Positions 27,276 through 36,214 of a stretch of DNA of 64,000 bases are shown here, piece after piece (position 1 is the first letter of the stretch; each line of letters starts with the position of its first letter). This DNA comes from Paenibacillus sp. L3-i20 (GTDB taxonomy: Bacteria; Bacillota; Bacilli; Paenibacillales; Paenibacillaceae), in assembly GCF_022180385.2 (NCBI RefSeq), contig NZ_BQME02000001.1, positions 2,067,678 to 2,131,677 of the forward strand, read 5' to 3'. Below the pieces are notes generated by a model. That model saw only the letters and a list, made by a program, of their open reading frames with translations. It had not been told where the DNA came from and did no database searches. Made by a program: the position numbers and the translations under genes.

Positions 27276-28334
27276 TTAAGCAAATTCTTGCAGCTGCGGC
27301 TTCAAGACTTGATAGAGCTCTCCAATAATCCCCTCTAGTTGATGCACGGCTGAATCCGTATTTGTCATGATAACCGCTCCAGTTCCCAAATGAGGGTATG
27401 CTACCAACATGCATTGGAATCCAACTCCCCAACCAAGGGAGGAGACTTCTAATGCCTGTTCGGTGTTGTCGAGGAATATGCCTAGTCCAGTCCACGCTTT
27501 GCCCAATTGAGGGCTCATCCATTCCTTCGCTGTATGTACAGAAAGGCCTATTCTGCTATTGCCTTGCAAAGCATTCATTATTTCAATGACAAGTAGAGCT
27601 ATATCCGTCGGTGTGGACCATAGTCCACAAGCAGCATCATAGGGATAGATGGGATGCTGGCTGTTTACGACGTGGCCATCCTTCGAGTGCCCGCATGCAA
27701 ATTGTGTGCTGTTAGATGCTGAGATGGATGGTTGATAGATACTGTTGGTTAATAGAAGTGGTTCAAAAATTAGTTTGTTCATAACAAGATGAAAGGGTTC
27801 CCTGGTAACATCCTCTATCAGTTGTTGTATCATACAAAATCCTGTATCCGAATACTGAAAGTCGCTAATAGGTTCATAGGTTATCGTAGCTGCTTCTTTG
27901 CAATAGGAGGTAGAGCCATCTAATAGTTCGGCCATCGTTGGAAAATACCCAGTGTGATCAAGTTCATAATAACTTCCGGCAGGATCAACAACGCCTGACT
28001 GATGGCTTAGCAAAGCGCGAAGTGTAACGGGATTGCCCGGATAGTATGGTCCATCGGGAAGTTTCCAAGAATGGAGTCGGTCATTTATATCTTCATCTAG
28101 ATCTAAGAGGCCCTCTTCAGTTAGCTTGAGTACTAACAATGAGGTTGCAAATTTGCTTATTGAACATGCGTTAAACATAGATTTTTCATTTACGGCGTTA
28201 ATGTACCCCTTCTCAATAATACCAAAACCTTCTGTCTTGCTTACTTGTCTATTGTTAATGAGTGCAATACTTAAACCAGCAACATTATAATGATTCAAAC
28301 GCTCATTCATATCGATACGGCTAGGTAATTTCAT
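27276..28334 (-). CDS. Serine beta-lactamase-family hydrolase, behind a LexA-type promoter
   Basis: The 352-residue protein has the class C/beta-lactamase (PF00144) fold. The nucleophile motif is SISK (Ser58, Lys61), and the second motif is YSD in FQYSDTGFCMIQQL, where YSN or YAN is usual. A late GWGVGFQ region is also present. No signal peptide is visible, so it is predicted cytoplasmic, unlike true beta-lactamases; it may be an esterase or peptidase. AGGAGG precedes ATG 28334. A perfect-looking promoter with a LexA-like box lies upstream on the same strand (28428-28400), suggesting DNA-damage control. Confidence 0.82.
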   Translation of the reverse strand: MKLPSRIDMNERLNHYNVAGLSIALINNRQVSKTEGFGIIEKGYINAVNEKSMFNACSISKFATSLLVLKLTEEGLLDLDEDINDRLHSWKLPDGPYYPGNPVTLRALLSHQSGVVDPAGSYYELDHTGYFPTMAELLDGSTSYCKEAATITYEPISDFQYSDTGFCMIQQLIEDVTREPFHLVMNKLIFEPLLLTNSIYQPSISASNSTQFACGHSKDGHVVNSQHPIYPYDAACGLWSTPTDIALLVIEIMNALQGNSRIGLSVHTAKEWMSPQLGKAWTGLGIFLDNTEQALEVSSLGWGVGFQCMLVAYPHLGTGAVIMTNTDSAVHQLEGIIGELYQVLKPQLQEFA

Positions 28335-28399
28335 GTTTTAATAAGCCTCCTATAGTAATCCGTTTAGATTGTGACAGAAATGAACAAGTTTCTTCTCAA

Positions 28400-28428
28400 A
28401 TTATAGAACACACGTTCTTATTTTTCAA
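28400..28428 (-). promoter_or_regulatory. Sigma-A promoter with LexA (SOS) box in the spacer
   Basis: On the reverse strand TTGAAA (28428-28423), a 17-bp spacer and TATAAT (28405-28400) form a strong promoter. The spacer ends with GAACGTGTGTTC (28417-28406), a GAAC-N4-GTTC palindrome with an RNRY centre as in Bacillus SOS boxes. LexA bound there would block RNA polymerase. It points to the serine hydrolase at 28334. Confidence 0.7.
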
Positions 28429-28582
28429 TAGAAAATTGTAATGAGATGGATAGCATCCTTTGTCGTCATAGATTAATAGTAAATAGTAAACAGTGACAAT
28501 TATTTATGATGGATTCGATCATTCCTTTTGATGTAAAATACATAGATATGAACGAATCAATCACTCTTGGGAGGAACCTCAG

Positions 28583-30493
28583 ATGAAAGTGAAGTTTCAA
28601 GGCAATATTTCGGAGCTTGCGCAAGGTATCAAGTTATTGCTAAAGGATCTTGGAGTGACAGAGTCAGAAGACGGAATCGTTGTAACTGTAGAGCCGTCTG
28701 AGGAGAAGCTTGAAGTTGGTTTACAGGGTAATGAGGCTTACATTCGTTATGCGGCTAAACATCAATTTTTCCGTGGATTAAGTCTACTTATTCAAAAGGG
28801 TCAAAGTGGCGCAGACTTTCAGTTAAGCGAACAGCAGCAGTTCGACGCAATTGGACCAATGTTCGACCTTTCGCGTAATGGCGTGCTTACTGTTGATGCC
28901 TTCAAGTTTTTGCTTCGCAAAATGGCTTTAATGGGTATGAATACCGTTATGTTATATATGGAAGATACGTACGAAATAGAAGGAGAGCCATACTTCGGCT
29001 ATATGCGAGGTCGTTATTCGCAGGCAGAGCTGAGAGAAATCGATGATTATGCTCATCAATTCGGTATTGAGGCATTCCCGAGTATTCAGACGTTAGCTCA
29101 TTTGGAAGAGTTTCTGAAATGGGAGCCCGTTAAGGCATATAAAGATACGAAGGGTGCCCTCCTAGTAGGCGATGAGAAAACGGATTGTTTAGTAGAAAAT
29201 ATGATAGTTAGTATTACAGCACCATTCCGTAGTAAGAAAATTCATATAGGTATGGACGAAGCAGAAGAGCTTGGACGCGGCAAATATTTGGATCACAATG
29301 GACATGTTAGCCGTTTCGACATTATGACGGGTCATTTGGATAAAGTGTTGGAAATTACACGTCGCCTTGGGCTTAAACCAATGATGTGGAGTGATATGTT
29401 CCTGAAGCTGGCTTCGGAAAACGGAGAAGAGTACTACGGGCATGACACACAAATTCCAGAAGAAATGGCGAAACGTATTCCGAAAGATGTAGATATGGTC
29501 TATTGGGATTATAACCATGTTGAAAGTGAAGATTACGAAAAGCTGATTGCTAAGCATCGCCCGCTAGGCAACAATCTCATTTTCGCAGGTGCAGTATGGG
29601 TGTTTAATACATTCGGTGTTAACTATGGTCTTTCATTGCCAGCAACGGATATCGCTTTGCAAGTTTGTAAGAAGGAAGGTATCCGCGAAATTTACGCAAC
29701 AATGTGGGGCGACGATGGAATGGAGAGCAATCCGTATATTGCTTTATTAGGTTTACAGCTTTATGCAGAGCATGCATATACGGAAGGTTCGCCAGATGAT
29801 GCGGTTGTGGCCGAACGAGTCAGGTTCTGTACAGGTATTGATGCGGATACGTATATTCAGTTGAAATATTTGGACGAAACGCCAGGAGCCGAGCCGGATA
29901 ATCAAAAGCAGAGCAATCCTTCTAAATTTTTATTGTATCAAGATGTATTGTTAGGATTGTTTGATAAGCAGATTGAAGATTTAGAGATGTCAGCTCATTA
30001 CGCGTGGCTAGAGCAGCAGTTCGCAGCTCGTCGTAACGCTTCAGCAGAGCTTGATTATTTGTTTGATGTACCACAGAAGCTTTGCACCGTATTGAAACAG
30101 AAAAGCGAGATTGGCATTGAACTTAAGCGAGCATACGATGCTGGTGATAAGTCCGCCCTATCACACATCGCTACTAATGTGCTTCCGGTGATAGCTACCG
30201 CTGTTACTGAGCTGCGCGCTGCGCACCGCAAGCAGTGGTTGACGATGTTCAAAGTATTCGGCTGGGAAGTCATCGATATTCGCTATGGAGGAGTAATCAA
30301 TCGACTAGATACTGCGGTCATGCGTTTGCAGGATTATGTGGAAGGTCGCATTGAGCGAATAGAAGAGCTGGAACAGGAACGGTTGCTGTACAGCACAACG
30401 AATCGTTTCACCAATAAAGGGGCTGGCTGGTGCAGCTATTATTACCGTATGGCTTCGCCGAACGTATTTTTCCATGTTATAAATCCATTTTAA
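28583..30493 (+). CDS. Family GH20 beta-hexosaminidase, cytoplasmic
   Basis: The 636-residue enzyme has a short N-terminal alpha/beta domain (residues 1-85) and then a GH20 TIM barrel from about residue 92 (PMFDLSRNGVLTVDAF). It carries MLYMEDTYEIEGEPYFGYMR and the catalytic pair Asp225-Glu226 in HIGMDEAEELG. MYWDYNH-like and ATMWGDDGMES motifs close the active site. About 180 helical residues follow the barrel. No signal peptide is seen, so it probably cleaves GlcNAc- or GalNAc-containing oligosaccharides already imported. GGGAGG precedes ATG 28583. A BadF-type GlcNAc kinase lies 11 kb away (41828-42784), but the two are not in one operon. Confidence 0.88.
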   Translation: MKVKFQGNISELAQGIKLLLKDLGVTESEDGIVVTVEPSEEKLEVGLQGNEAYIRYAAKHQFFRGLSLLIQKGQSGADFQLSEQQQFDAIGPMFDLSRNGVLTVDAFKFLLRKMALMGMNTVMLYMEDTYEIEGEPYFGYMRGRYSQAELREIDDYAHQFGIEAFPSIQTLAHLEEFLKWEPVKAYKDTKGALLVGDEKTDCLVENMIVSITAPFRSKKIHIGMDEAEELGRGKYLDHNGHVSRFDIMTGHLDKVLEITRRLGLKPMMWSDMFLKLASENGEEYYGHDTQIPEEMAKRIPKDVDMVYWDYNHVESEDYEKLIAKHRPLGNNLIFAGAVWVFNTFGVNYGLSLPATDIALQVCKKEGIREIYATMWGDDGMESNPYIALLGLQLYAEHAYTEGSPDDAVVAERVRFCTGIDADTYIQLKYLDETPGAEPDNQKQSNPSKFLLYQDVLLGLFDKQIEDLEMSAHYAWLEQQFAARRNASAELDYLFDVPQKLCTVLKQKSEIGIELKRAYDAGDKSALSHIATNVLPVIATAVTELRAAHRKQWLTMFKVFGWEVIDIRYGGVINRLDTAVMRLQDYVEGRIERIEELEQERLLYSTTNRFTNKGAGWCSYYYRMASPNVFFHVINPF

Positions 30494-30524
30494 TAGATAG
30501 GCGTTAATATTGTACGTACGAAGT

Positions 30525-30568
30525 GGTCATATCCTGCAAAGTTTCAACTTGCGGGTATGGCCTTTTTT
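30525..30568 (+). terminator. GH20 gene terminator
   Basis: GGTCATATCCTGCAAGT-like and ACTTGCGGGTATGGCC arms are followed by six T. From here to 30824 no gene was found; the stretch is AT-rich and presumably holds the coat-gene promoter. Confidence 0.8.
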
Positions 30569-30824
30569 CATTTCCAAAAAGTATTATGGTGTCGAAATTA
30601 AAATTTAAATCATAGCAAAAAAATTAGACGTTAATAATTAATCAATGTTGCTGATGTAAGAAATCCCACATCCAACAAGACAACAACTATTAAATAGCAA
30701 CAGCATTTGCGGTCAAGCAGTTCCGCTAATATCCAAATCTCCACTCCTATACATATCCATGCCCTCCCAGTCCGCATATAAATAATAGGACATTATACTG
30801 CGATTAAGAGTGGAGGAAGCTTAT

Positions 30825-32741
30825 TTGGAACAATATCAAATTGTGCCATGGGATAACATGTTGGAGGAAGAAGCAGCGGGCATAAATCTTGAGCAATATG
30901 TCCCGCCTGAGCTGGAGCAACTCGCACATCTAGTGTGCAAGTCATACGATATGGACGTTAAAGGAATGACACTGATTACCTCCAAGCCCGATAAGGGTGG
31001 GGCAATATGGCGAATAGATACGAATCACGGCCCAAGGAGTCTAAAAGTACTGCATAGGACCCCCCAGCGGAGCTTATTTAGCGTAGGAGCTCAGGAATAT
31101 GTGGTGAAGAATGGAGCGAGAGTACCCGGAATTATTTTGACCAAAGATGGCAAAAATTCAGTCGTTGCTGGCGGGAAGCTTTGGATTGTGACCGATTGGA
31201 TCGACACACTTACGCCTGTCGCCAAAATTGATCTTGAAGGTGCAATGACACTTTGTCATGGTTTGGGAGAATTCCATAAATGGTCGAAGGGTTATGTGCC
31301 GCCATTGGAAGCGGGTAAATCTTCTCGGATTTTTAAATGGGAAGGTCAATACCAGAAAATTACAGCTAAAATTGGTTGGTTCCGTCACATTGCTAATGCT
31401 TATCCAGAAACTATGGCAAGTGGTCATTTGTTATCTGTACTAGATATGTTTGAAAAACAGGCAGAGGAAATTTTTAAGAGATTTAAAGAATCTGCCTATC
31501 AGAAAATGATTCGAAAAGGAGAAGCGCATTGGGGTCTTGCTCATCAAGATTATGGTTGGTCCAATGGGCAAATGGGTCCTAACGGTATATGGGTTATTGA
31601 TTTAGACGGAGTTGCTTTTGATCTTCCGATCCGAGATCTACGCAAAATTATTACAAGTACGATGGATGACATGGGTGCGTGGGATATTGCATGGATTAGA
31701 GGTGTTATCGATGCTTATCATCAAGCCAATCCATTAGACCAAGAAACGTTCGAGCTGCTTTGGATTGATATGGCTTTTCCGAATGAATTTTATAAGCATA
31801 CAAAAGAGGTCGTATTTGAGCCGGTTACGTTCATGAACACGGAGCTTGATGCGATACTGGATCGGGTAGTTGCCACGGAGGCAAATAAGTGGGAAGTACT
31901 AAGGGAGCTTGAAAAGGATAAATCAAAATATGCCGCTGGGGACTATGCGGAAATAGAGGAAACGCCAGATCTTCCGTTTGCCTATAGAGACTATGCAAGG
32001 GGCGGAGGATCGATAATTCCGGCTCAAGAACTAAGTGAGGAACAAGATGACAAGGAAGATAAGAAAGATAAGAAAGATAAGAAAGATAAGAAAGATAAAA
32101 AAGATAAAAAAGAGAACAAGGGAATACAACTGGTCGTAAATCCCGATGGCAAAGCGATTATTTTACCTGGAACTGACGCAAGTGACGACAAAAAATCGAA
32201 GCGTAAACCAGTGAGGAAGGTTAGAAAAAGAGAGAAACAAGAGAAACAAGAGAAACAAGAGGAACGCTTAAGAGAAAGTCTTTCGAAGGGAAGACGATTA
32301 CAAGGTCGAAAACAGAAGAAACAGAAGAAACAGAAGTTAAAGTTAGAGGAACTCCACAAATCAGTTGGCGAAGTTAGGAAGCCAAGCTCGAAAAAGGCGG
32401 CTACTCCTAAGCCCGTTGCCCCAAAGATAAAGGAACCTAAATTCAAAAAAAGTACTGCTACTAAAAAACCTATCAAACCAACTAAATCAACTAAATCAAC
32501 TAAACCAACTAAGCCAACTAAGCCAACTTCAAGGCCACTTTACGCAAAGCAGCTTCTTGAAGATTTAAAGAAAATTAGAGCCGAGCTTGCGAAAGGGAGC
32601 GGGGCAGTCAACAGAAAGCAAGCGCAATCGAAACGCTCCAAACCGCTTACAAAGTTAGGCAACAAGTCCAATAAGGCGAGCACTAAAGCTTATATCTCTG
32701 CCTATAGAAAGAGAAGATCGGGAAGGGGGAGAGCGCTATGA
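30825..32741 (+). CDS. CotS-family spore coat kinase-like protein with long Lys-rich repeat tail
   Basis: The protein has about 638 residues from TTG 30825 (GGAGG 8 bases upstream; the GTG at 30810 is unlikely). Residues 1-380 are a CotS/HSK-type phosphotransferase fold: KPDKGGAIWRIDTNHGPRSL (with K), the brace HWGLAHQDYGWSNGQM (catalytic Asp in HQDYGWSN) and VIDLDGVAFDLPIRDL (metal Asp). Residues about 410-638 are low-complexity and very basic, with DKK repeats, KQE repeats, QKK repeats and KPT/KST repeats. B. subtilis CotS and CotI lack such a tail. It likely sits in the spore coat. It overlaps the GT4 gene by 4 bp. Confidence 0.82.
   Translation: MEQYQIVPWDNMLEEEAAGINLEQYVPPELEQLAHLVCKSYDMDVKGMTLITSKPDKGGAIWRIDTNHGPRSLKVLHRTPQRSLFSVGAQEYVVKNGARVPGIILTKDGKNSVVAGGKLWIVTDWIDTLTPVAKIDLEGAMTLCHGLGEFHKWSKGYVPPLEAGKSSRIFKWEGQYQKITAKIGWFRHIANAYPETMASGHLLSVLDMFEKQAEEIFKRFKESAYQKMIRKGEAHWGLAHQDYGWSNGQMGPNGIWVIDLDGVAFDLPIRDLRKIITSTMDDMGAWDIAWIRGVIDAYHQANPLDQETFELLWIDMAFPNEFYKHTKEVVFEPVTFMNTELDAILDRVVATEANKWEVLRELEKDKSKYAAGDYAEIEETPDLPFAYRDYARGGGSIIPAQELSEEQDDKEDKKDKKDKKDKKDKKDKKENKGIQLVVNPDGKAIILPGTDASDDKKSKRKPVRKVRKREKQEKQEKQEERLRESLSKGRRLQGRKQKKQKKQKLKLEELHKSVGEVRKPSSKKAATPKPVAPKIKEPKFKKSTATKKPIKPTKSTKSTKPTKPTKPTSRPLYAKQLLEDLKKIRAELAKGSGAVNRKQAQSKRSKPLTKLGNKSNKASTKAYISAYRKRRSGRGRAL
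32049..32520 (+). repeat. In-frame short tandem repeats in the coat protein tail
   Basis: Several 9-nt or 6-nt in-frame arrays occur. GATAAGAAA units lie at about 32056-32111 (encoding DKK), GAGAAACAA units at about 32231-32262 (EKQ), and CAGAAGAAA units at about 32311-32336 (QKK). ACTAAATCA/ACTAAGCCA units lie at about 32480-32525 (TKS/TKP). All lengths are multiples of three, so slippage would change repeat number without breaking the frame. Confidence 0.85.
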
Positions 32742-33877
32742 ATATACTCATGATTTGTACGGAGAAGCTGCCAGTTCCTAATATTAGAGGCGGAGCGATC
32801 CAGACGTATATCGGTGGTATAGTAGACCTGCTTAGCAGAAACCATACCATTACAATATTCGGTAGAAGCGACCCAGATCTTTCAAATGATGAGAAGGTAA
32901 ACGGGGTACGTTATGTTCGGTTTGAATCGCATGGAATGCTCGATATTTATATGCAAAATGTGATTCCTTACTTGGCTGCAAGCAGCGAACAATACGATAT
33001 TATTCATGTTTTCAATCGTCCAAAGTTGGTGCTCCCAATAGATTCCGTAAGACCTAGTGCAAGAATTGTGCTCAGTATGCACAATGATATGTTTAATCCG
33101 CTTAAGCTGAGCAAGCAAGAAGGAGAAGCTGTCGTTGAACGTGTAGAAACGATTGTGACGATAAGCAATTACATCGGTGCAGCGATTTGTAGAGACTATC
33201 CGCAAGCAGAAGGGAAAATTAGAACGATTTATTCGGGCGTAGATTTATCGAAGTTTGCTCCATGGAAGGCATCTGCATCCGCGCAAAAGGATCGAGATAG
33301 TATTCGTGCGCAACATAGCTTAGGGAACAAAAAAATTATTTTGTTCGTTGGCCGATTGTCTCGAAATAAAGGACCTCATGTACTTGTTAGAGCAATGTCC
33401 CAGCTCAAACATTCTGATGCTGTGCTCGTAATCGTTGGTGCCGCCTGGTACAGCGATGATCGGGTGAGTGATTATATTGCGTATCTGCGTGCTCTTGCTG
33501 AGAAATCTCCAATACCAGTAGTGACAACAGGTTATGTGCAGGCTAGTGACGTGCATAGGTGGTTTTGCGCGGCAGATGTATTCGTCTGTACGTCGATTTG
33601 GGAAGAGCCGCTTGCACGGGTTCACTACGAAGCAATGGCGGCAGGGCTGCCTCTAATTACGACTGCTAGAGGTGGTAATCCAGAAATAATAAGAAATAAT
33701 AACGGCATTATTATTCAAAATCCGGAGGACCCTGCTGAGTATTCTACCCATCTCAACAGTATGCTTTCTAACGTCGGCAATGCGCGTCAGATGGGACTTC
33801 ACGGTCGCAAGCTAGTGGAGGAAAACTTCACATGGACTCATGTAGCTGGTCAAGTTTTGGATGTGTGGGGTAAATAA
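32738..33877 (+). CDS. GT4-family glycosyltransferase, CotSA-like
   Basis: The 379-residue GT-B enzyme has an N-terminal IRGGAIQTYIGGIVDLLSR (acceptor domain) and a C-terminal donor domain. The donor domain contains KIILFVGRLSRNKGPHVLVR, SIWEEPLARVHYEAMAAGLP and the closing EX7E-type motif (E in WEEP, E in HYEA). Its ATG overlaps the CotS-like gene stop by 4 bp. In B. subtilis cotSA, a GT4 protein of the spore coat, is adjacent to cotS, so this pair reproduces that module. It may glycosylate the spore surface; the enzymatic activity is predicted, not shown. Confidence 0.88.
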   Translation: MNILMICTEKLPVPNIRGGAIQTYIGGIVDLLSRNHTITIFGRSDPDLSNDEKVNGVRYVRFESHGMLDIYMQNVIPYLAASSEQYDIIHVFNRPKLVLPIDSVRPSARIVLSMHNDMFNPLKLSKQEGEAVVERVETIVTISNYIGAAICRDYPQAEGKIRTIYSGVDLSKFAPWKASASAQKDRDSIRAQHSLGNKKIILFVGRLSRNKGPHVLVRAMSQLKHSDAVLVIVGAAWYSDDRVSDYIAYLRALAEKSPIPVVTTGYVQASDVHRWFCAADVFVCTSIWEEPLARVHYEAMAAGLPLITTARGGNPEIIRNNNGIIIQNPEDPAEYSTHLNSMLSNVGNARQMGLHGRKLVEENFTWTHVAGQVLDVWGK

Positions 33878-33891
33878 ATACTCTTCAATAT

Positions 33892-33939
33892 AGACGATGT
33901 CCCATTAGCAGAGTAATCTACTTTGGGCATCGTCTTTTT
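33892..33939 (+). terminator. Terminator of the coat operon
   Basis: AGACGATGTCCCA and TTGGGCATCGTCT arms are followed by a run of five T. Confidence 0.85.
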
Positions 33940-33942
33940 GTT

Positions 33943-33995
33943 GTTGCAAGGGTGCTTCTCGCACAGCACGGAGCGGTGCGATCAACCCTTGTAAC
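33943..33995. repeat. Second hairpin after the coat operon
   Basis: GTTGCAAGGGT and AACCCTTGTAAC form the outer stem, and TCGCA/TGCGA an inner stem. There is no T-run, so it is not a standard terminator. Confidence 0.6.
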
Positions 33996-34047
33996 GAATC
34001 CTATGTTGATCAAATAAGAGTTACTGGGTTCGTTAGCTATGGGAGAT

Positions 34048-34095
34048 AGGCTGTATCCTCAAGTAAGTGAATCTACTTTTGGGACAGCCTCTTTT
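34048..34095 (+). terminator. Terminator-like hairpin of the GGCTGTCCC type
   Basis: AGGCTGTaTCC and GGGACAGCCT arms surround a 22-nt loop and are followed by CTTTTC. It shares GGCTGTCCCAAAAG (reverse complement here) with the long inverted repeat at 23716. It lies between converging genes. Confidence 0.6.
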
Positions 34096-34098
34096 CGC

Positions 34099-35559
34099 TT
34101 AAATGCGTTTACGAACTTTGATAGCAATCTTAATCGCACCGACTACCATCAACACTAAAGGGAGTATGATTAAAGCGTGCCCAATGCCAGGCAAGAAAGT
34201 AAGCACGACAGGCCAAGGGACAAGCAGTTTGGGCAATAAGAGTAATAGTGCGCCTGGAAGCAATAAGTGGAAAATAAGAATGAATGCAACGTTTAGAACG
34301 GTACGCAGCTTAGTAGGTTGTTTTTTGTTTTTTCTGCTGAAGAGACCATAGATGGTGTACAAAATAAAAACGATAGCTGCGAGTACGATCAGATCAAGTA
34401 TTACATATGTTTTTGTGTATCCGGTATTCAGAGGTAGTGGCTCTTTTTTCTGCAAAATGTTGCTTATTCCTGTCATAAGGTAATCATAATTATCAATATG
34501 GAAAACATCCATTGCGTTGATAAGAATAACAATGCCGTATTCGCCGTCTAGCTGCATCTTTGAGTAGGTATTTTCTGTTGATCCATCATGAGAAATAAGA
34601 TTGTTATGGACTGTCCAACCCATCGCATAATGCATGCCGCCCCACATGCTGGAAGCAGGCTCATGCATCTGACGGACGCTGTCTTCAGAGAATACGATGT
34701 TGTCGTTGTAAACACCTCCATTCATATGTGCAATGAGATAGCTCGACATATCTTCAGCGCTGGACATTAAATATCCTGACGGGAGCGTGCCCTCGTGCCG
34801 AAGCTGCTTGGTTGGAATCATTCGTCCAAATACGGGTTGATACCCGGTCGCTAATCCAGCGTTCTGTGCTTCTTTTGGAGAAGCATAACTATGCTTCATG
34901 TTCAGCGGCTTAAAAATATGTTGGACTACATAATCGCTATAGGATAAGCCAGATACAGCCTGAATAATGCCGCCCAAAATATCGTAGTTTAGATTGGAGT
35001 AGTTAAACTCCGATCCGACTGCTGCCAAAAGGCTAATATTTTCCAAACCATTTAAATGCTCTTCAAGTGGCTTGTCTCCCTTTGTTAAAGGGGCTTGTCC
35101 ATCATAAGTGGAGAGGCCGCTCGTTTGATGCAGGAGATGCTTCACTACAATTGTTTCGGAGGCTTCTTTGTCAGCTAATTGAAACGATGGCAAATAACGT
35201 TGAACAGGTGCATCCAGATCAATTTTCCCATTGTCTACAAGTTGCATGATAGCGGCTGCCGTAATCGATTTAGTAGTAGAACCAAGTACAAAAGGTGTTT
35301 GAGGTGTTACTGGTGTTTGGTCTGGTCCAGAGATACCGTAACCTTTCATATATATAGTTTGATTACCCTTTACAATTCCAACTGATGCACCAGGAATACG
35401 GTATTCCGCCATTGTTGATTCAACAAGTGCATCGATCTTTTCAAACTGTGACGATTCCTCTTTTGATTCTGCTCTTGATTGTGTTGGTACCAGTAGACTT
35501 GTCGTTGTCACGATGACTGCAATCAGAAAAGTACGGATTGATAAGTTAAACAAATGCAA
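34099..35559 (-). CDS. Secreted/membrane serine beta-lactamase-family protein with C-terminal membrane domain
   Basis: The 486-residue protein begins with a signal peptide (about residues 1-30, ending SRA). It continues with a PF00144 domain: SxxK as STTK (Ser94, Lys97), FNYSNLNYDILG (YSN) and LISHDGSTENTYS (HDG in the KTG position). The last 120 residues hold four membrane helices linked by a basic loop (FSRKNKKQPTK). Such proteins are often called PbpE-like or penicillin-binding-like hydrolases and may act on cell-wall peptides. The start is TTG 35559 behind GGAAGGGG. It is not closely related to the serine hydrolase at 27276. Confidence 0.85.
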   Translation of the reverse strand: MHLFNLSIRTFLIAVIVTTTSLLVPTQSRAESKEESSQFEKIDALVESTMAEYRIPGASVGIVKGNQTIYMKGYGISGPDQTPVTPQTPFVLGSTTKSITAAAIMQLVDNGKIDLDAPVQRYLPSFQLADKEASETIVVKHLLHQTSGLSTYDGQAPLTKGDKPLEEHLNGLENISLLAAVGSEFNYSNLNYDILGGIIQAVSGLSYSDYVVQHIFKPLNMKHSYASPKEAQNAGLATGYQPVFGRMIPTKQLRHEGTLPSGYLMSSAEDMSSYLIAHMNGGVYNDNIVFSEDSVRQMHEPASSMWGGMHYAMGWTVHNNLISHDGSTENTYSKMQLDGEYGIVILINAMDVFHIDNYDYLMTGISNILQKKEPLPLNTGYTKTYVILDLIVLAAIVFILYTIYGLFSRKNKKQPTKLRTVLNVAFILIFHLLLPGALLLLLPKLLVPWPVVLTFLPGIGHALIILPLVLMVVGAIKIAIKVRKRI

Positions 35560-35754
35560 TGTCCCCTTCCAGCATTTTCAATTCCAATGTCCTTATTATG
35601 CTGGAAAACGTAATTCAGTCGCCATCGATTCAGGTTACATAACCTTACAAACGTGACACTTTGTATACTAAGGAATGGAAAAACAGCGTTGAGAGTGGCT
35701 ATTTTTTTTGTAGTGCCTGATTCATTGAAAGCATTAGTTGTTTAATACTTGAAA

Positions 35755-35796
35755 ATTGCATATAACCCATGCTATTTCACATGGGTTATATGCAAT
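35755..35796 (-). terminator. Terminator of the small gene at 35821
   Basis: The hairpin has perfect 17-bp arms (ATTGCATATAACCCATG and its complement) around an 8-nt loop. TTTTC follows on the reverse strand. Confidence 0.85.
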
Positions 35797-35820
35797 CTTC
35801 AACATGTAAAGATCTATTTG

Positions 35821-36039
35821 TTAAACAGTAGCATCCACATTGTCTAATGCTAGTTCAAACTTCACTTCAGTTACTTGATTCCATTGAATGGTTTCAAGAA
35901 GGTTTTTAATGATTACTTTACGGGCTTCTTCACCTTCACCTAGTTCATATACGTCTGTGTTACCTTGTTCATATACCAGCACGAGTTTTGCAACTTCACT
36001 TGAGAAGAGTACACTTTTGAAATCTTGATCAATAGACAA
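35821..36039 (-). CDS. Small conserved-looking protein, unknown
   Basis: The 72-residue acidic protein has no signal peptide or membrane helix. The predicted pattern is strand-strand (AKLVLVYEQGNTDVYEL), a helix (EARKVIIKNLLETIQ) and a strand (VTEVKFELAL). The start is TTG 36039 with GGAGGG 6 bases upstream, and a strong terminator follows, so it is very likely a real single gene. I do not recognise a family. Confidence 0.7.
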   Translation of the reverse strand: MSIDQDFKSVLFSSEVAKLVLVYEQGNTDVYELGEGEEARKVIIKNLLETIQWNQVTEVKFELALDNVDATV

Positions 36040-36157
36040 AACGATCCCTCCACTTGTTCTTCATTTTTGAACTGTTTGTTATATTGTATAAAGTGATCAC
36101 ATTTTTGGTGTGGGCAACTTGAAGGTTTGAACCTTTTAATAATGATGAAATTACATA

Positions 36158-36188
36158 TTGACTCTCACGTTGCGTGATACTTTATAGT
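36158..36188 (+). promoter_or_regulatory. MerR-type promoter with 19-bp spacer and internal dyad
   Basis: TTGACT (36158-36163) and TATAGT (36183-36188) are separated by 19 bp, the overlong spacing used by MerR activators. The dyad TCACG-TTG-CGTGA lies within the spacer. It sits 27 bp upstream of a MerR/TipA gene, consistent with autoactivation. A second dyad, AAGGTTTGAACCTT, lies about 35 bp further upstream. Confidence 0.8.
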
Positions 36189-36214
36189 AAAAGACATAAG
36201 GAGGCGAGAACGCC

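Noticed and set aside
32024..32476. Reverse-strand Phe/Leu/Ser-rich ORF opposite the coat protein tail
   Set aside because: It is simply the complement of the AAG/GAT repeats and has no start signal.
33943..33995. Intrinsic terminator
   Set aside because: It has strong arms but no following T-run; recorded only as a hairpin.
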